11,621 bases of DNA from Podochytrium sp. JEL0797 (lineage: Eukaryota > Chytridiomycota > Chytridiomycetes > Chytridiales > Chytriomycetaceae): contig JADGJG010000861.1 in assembly GCA_027596195.1 (NCBI GenBank), positions 1 through 11,621 of the forward strand. Reading direction: 5' to 3'. The position numbers and the translations under genes are program-made. Of this stretch, positions 9,301 to 11,621 are shown piece by piece (the stretch's first letter is position 1; each line of letters starts with the position of its first letter). The notes under the pieces were generated by a model. It worked only from the letters and a program-made list of their open reading frames with translations. It made no database searches and was not told where the DNA came from.

Positions 9301-11621
9301 GGGAGGAAACAGCCCGACAAACAACCCCACAATTCCGACACGCAGCGCTTCACGACCCGCGTCAGTCCTCTGAGCAGAATAAACAACGAATTGGCCTCCA
9401 ACGCATTGTCCCACAACGTTGCCCTTGATCCGCGCAGAAAACTGCTCCTTGTTCACGTTCTCCCCCTCCCCACCCAACGCACAACTCAGCATCAGCATGT
9501 CCTTCCACTTCGAACCATCGGAAAGAATCAGCTTGGACAGCTCGTTGCATAGCAGCTCCAACTGGAACCACGGCTCGTCGTGGAACAGAATCGCAAACAA
9601 CGCACGGAGATCAAAAGTGGATGCCGCAAACATGTCCTCCAGTGGCGCATCCCGCGCGACTTCGGGCTCGTAGATGCGGCGGTACACGTCCGAATTAATG
9701 ACATCAAGAACCGAAAACTTGCTCAAAGCGGTGGGCGCCACGGGATTCAAGGTGCCGGACTTTTCGAGTCGGAGACCGCTTTTTTGGATGGCGCCATGGA
9801 TCTGATCCTCCAGTTGCAGAACGGATGGGGGGATGGATTTGAGAGTGTGCCAGGCGAGGTCGTGTTGGTTGAAGTCTTTTGGGCCGCATTTTTGATTGTG
9901 GCTGAGAAAATCAATCAACAAAACATGGCGAAACGAGAGCGCAACGAGAGCGCAACGAAATCAAGAGTTTACCCTCTGCGGTCAGGTGATTGAAGACCTC
10001 CGGTGGGTTTTCATGCATCTCGCGTCCCACAGCGTGCATCACTTCGAAACAATCCTCGATTCTAAAAAGGGGATGGAATAAACAACAAGGCGAAATACGA
10101 CATGATGAACAAAAAAGAACTCACATTGTATCCTTCTCTCCCATCACAATGTCAATTGGATCCCCCAAATCGCCCTTCGCGCAATCACCGCAAGAAGCGG
10201 TCCCACAATGGCCACAGCCAGAACCGCTCCCAGAACCGCTTCCAGATTCCCCAACCTCAACTGACTTTCCCTTGGCATCCAAGCTCATCTCACTCGACCC
10301 CAATCCACCAGAATCTTGTTGGTCCACACCCACAGCCCCCACAGCATCCACCTCCACGTCCTCCACCCCACCACCCACTCTTCCCACCGTGATATCCACC
10401 TCCATGTCCTCGGCTCCATCACCTCCCAAATCCTCCTCGACACCCGCGGAACTGCCGCTTCCAGAATCCTTCGTGACACTTGCATTCCCCCTGGCCAAAC
10501 TTGCACCTGACTTAACACCCGCTTCCTTCGACGCCGCAACTCCAACAACCGACAACACGCCACCCTCATCCTGCTCTTCATCCTCAACCAACTCATCCTT
10601 GTTCAACTTGCGCAAGAGATCAAAAATGTTGCGGAATTTCGCTAGTTGGGCCAATGTCGCAGGTTTTGGAGGCTTTGCGGGATCCTGTGCCATCCCCTTG
10701 GCCATGTAAGCATGGTGTCCACGTCCGCTGGAAAACGCGTAGGCTCCGTTGATCTGTGTCACGGTGATGGGGTGAATCCCAGGATTCCGAAAAGGGCCCT
10801 TGGGTGACATGGCAGAGAATTCCAACGTGATTTTGGAACCGTAAACGTGGAACTTTTGAGTCGCGGAATTGTTTGGAGTGGGAACGACAACGTCAAAGCG
10901 AAGGGAAGGTGGCTCGTTGTTCGGACGTTGGCTGGACGTGAGTTTGGTGCCGAAGTAGTTCTTGAGCGCCGAGTTGAACCACACCAAGCCGTCGCGCTTC
11001 TCAAGAGATTGGACGCTGGAGATTGGCTTGTTCGGCACGCGAGAGAGGGTGCGGCCATCAATGTGGTAGTGGCCCACACCATGAGACTCCTCCAAAGAAT
11101 GCAGCGCCAAGGCGTGAGCCTTGTTGGAGCTGTCGGCAAACAGCTTCTGCACTGTCCTCAACACGACCCCAGACATGTCTTTCCCACATGAATACCCCAA
11201 CTTCGCGTCCCAACCAACCAAATACTGCGTCAAAGCTGCCTGCTTGGATCCATACAATCGCATCCAATCCAACACAGCCCAGCTCTCGGATTGCCCCGCG
11301 AGAACAGGATGCGACTGCGCGTCGTTTGCTGCAGATTTGGCGGCAAGTTCCAGAAGCTTGTCTTTTGCAGGTAGCCTACGAACCTCCTCAAACAGTCGCG
11401 CATGCACAGTGGGCGGGAACGACACCGCGTGCAGATTTCCCGAAGCAAGTTCGACAAGAAAAACTTGCCCAGGAGCATGACGGTCCACTCGGCGTCTGGG
11501 TTGGCGGATTCAGTTTTGATGTGGTGGATCTCCTTGACGTTTTTCTCGAGGGAGAACGGGTATGCGAGGTTGTCTTGAAAGGCGCCGCAGCGATCGCCGA
11601 GGTTCCGGTTGTTGGAATCCG
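6317..11621 (-). CDS. Large unrecognised multi-exon protein with C-terminal membrane anchor, 5'-incomplete
   Basis: Exons on the minus strand: 11621-11426, 11375-10125, 10061-9973, 9875-9157, 9092-8642, 8583-8152, 8095-6982, 6912-6743, 6669-6317 (TAA 6317-6319). All junction phases agree and give about 1,590 residues; the N-terminus lies beyond the window. I do not recognise it. Order of regions: a globular part (WAVLDWMRLYGSKQAALTQY, YGSKITLEFSAMSPKG); an acidic Gly/Ser/Val-rich linker ending in C-x2-C-x4-C-x2-C; a helical part (AWHTLKSIPPSVLQLEDQI, ALFAILFHDEPWFQLELL); a part with VVLVFDASGISHLKATENL; an Ala/Gly/Asp-rich linker; a beta-rich part (SIDINVVFSG, GVFLRIRGHKDWIQ, RVEIRLPSGTIRLELD); a likely coiled coil (ARKEEYQQLEREVEATFAEF); a Cys-rich patch (CLHCHRKC); and one membrane segment near the end (FMILVIAFAIAYCLS). 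Least certain are the 50-nt intron 11376-11425 and the acceptors at 9876 and 6670. It could be two merged genes, but no spacer is seen. Confidence 0.65.
8509..8583 (-). repeat. Ala/Gly/Asp low-complexity coding repeat
   Basis: Imperfect short repeats, CCCGCAYCC-like on the plus strand, encode GDAGAGDAGAGDKNAGAG and further Ala/Asp/Val-rich residues in the large protein. It follows the 58-nt G-rich intron 8584-8641 and forms a flexible linker between globular parts. Such tracts vary in length by slippage. Confidence 0.6.
9093..9156 (-). other. GC-AG intron in the large gene
   Basis: Minus-strand exon ATT-GAG is followed by GCAAGTTTTT, and the intron ends ACGCAACAG before AAATCCAAG. Both sides are phase 0 and both flanking frames are long, joining as MAEIE-KSKVVLVF. 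No GT donor fits nearby. GC-AG introns are a known minority class, and the remaining donor bases (AAGT) match the consensus well. Confidence 0.75.
10150..10515 (-). repeat. Acidic/Gly-Ser low-complexity linker with Cys cluster in the large protein
   Basis: Codons here give a run rich in Asp, Glu, Gly, Val and Ser (EDMEVDITVG, GGGVEDVEVDAVG), then a Ser-Gly repeat, then C-G-H-C-x4-C-G-D-C. The whole has little predicted order except the four-cysteine cluster, whose spacing (C-x2-C-x4-C-x2-C) could hold a metal ion. Confidence 0.5.

Noticed and set aside
9876..9901. Acceptor TTTTCTCAG with exon starting at 9901
   Set aside because: It is the stronger-looking site but leaves a phase mismatch with the donor at 9972; the AAAAG acceptor at 9876 keeps frame (LTAE-DFNQHDLAW). 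Retained as uncertain.

Overview
This is a gene-dense nuclear fragment of a eukaryote with many short spliceosomal introns (about 50-97 nt, GT-AG plus one GC-AG). Protein-level resemblance to the splicing factors PRP4 kinase and U2SURP/SR140, GC-rich third codon positions, very short intergenic spacers and an Hsp20 gene suggest an early-diverging fungus (chytrid-like). This is inference, and a protist is not excluded. No rRNA, tRNA, CRISPR, transposase or bacterial operon signal was seen.

Layout, left to right. At 2-253 (+) is the 3' end of a small heat-shock protein gene, followed by a roughly 550-bp convergent spacer. All other genes lie on the minus strand. At 821-1780 is the C-terminal part of a U2SURP/SR140-like U2 snRNP protein (CID domain plus acidic tail). 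Directly upstream, at 1817-4356, is a PRP4-type splicing kinase with an RS-rich N-terminus. It stops at the APE motif of the kinase domain, so its C-lobe is missing. The two splicing genes therefore meet at a junction of only about 40 nt (1781-1821) that looks like the donor half of one intron joined to the acceptor half of another: a rearrangement or an assembly join.

At 4265-6240 is a small segmental duplication built on a MYND zinc-finger gene. Copy A (4265-5434, two exons) looks complete at its 5' end, but its reading frame runs into the PRP4 start. Upstream lie a broken duplicate of its first exon (5554-5664), a 20-bp relic of the PRP4 start (5735-5754) and a 5'-truncated second copy (5818-6240). 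The PRP4 relic shows that the duplicated unit once spanned the MYND/PRP4 boundary.

At 6317-11621 is one large gene of at least eight exons that runs off the right edge. All eight internal splice phases can be reconciled, giving about 1,590 residues in the window. I do not recognise the protein: it has several acidic/glycine low-complexity linkers, a Cys-X2-Cys-X4-Cys-X2-Cys cluster, a probable coiled coil and a single C-terminal membrane segment. It is the best candidate here for something undescribed. The genes do not form an evident pathway. PRP4 and U2SURP both act in pre-mRNA splicing, but their adjacency looks accidental.
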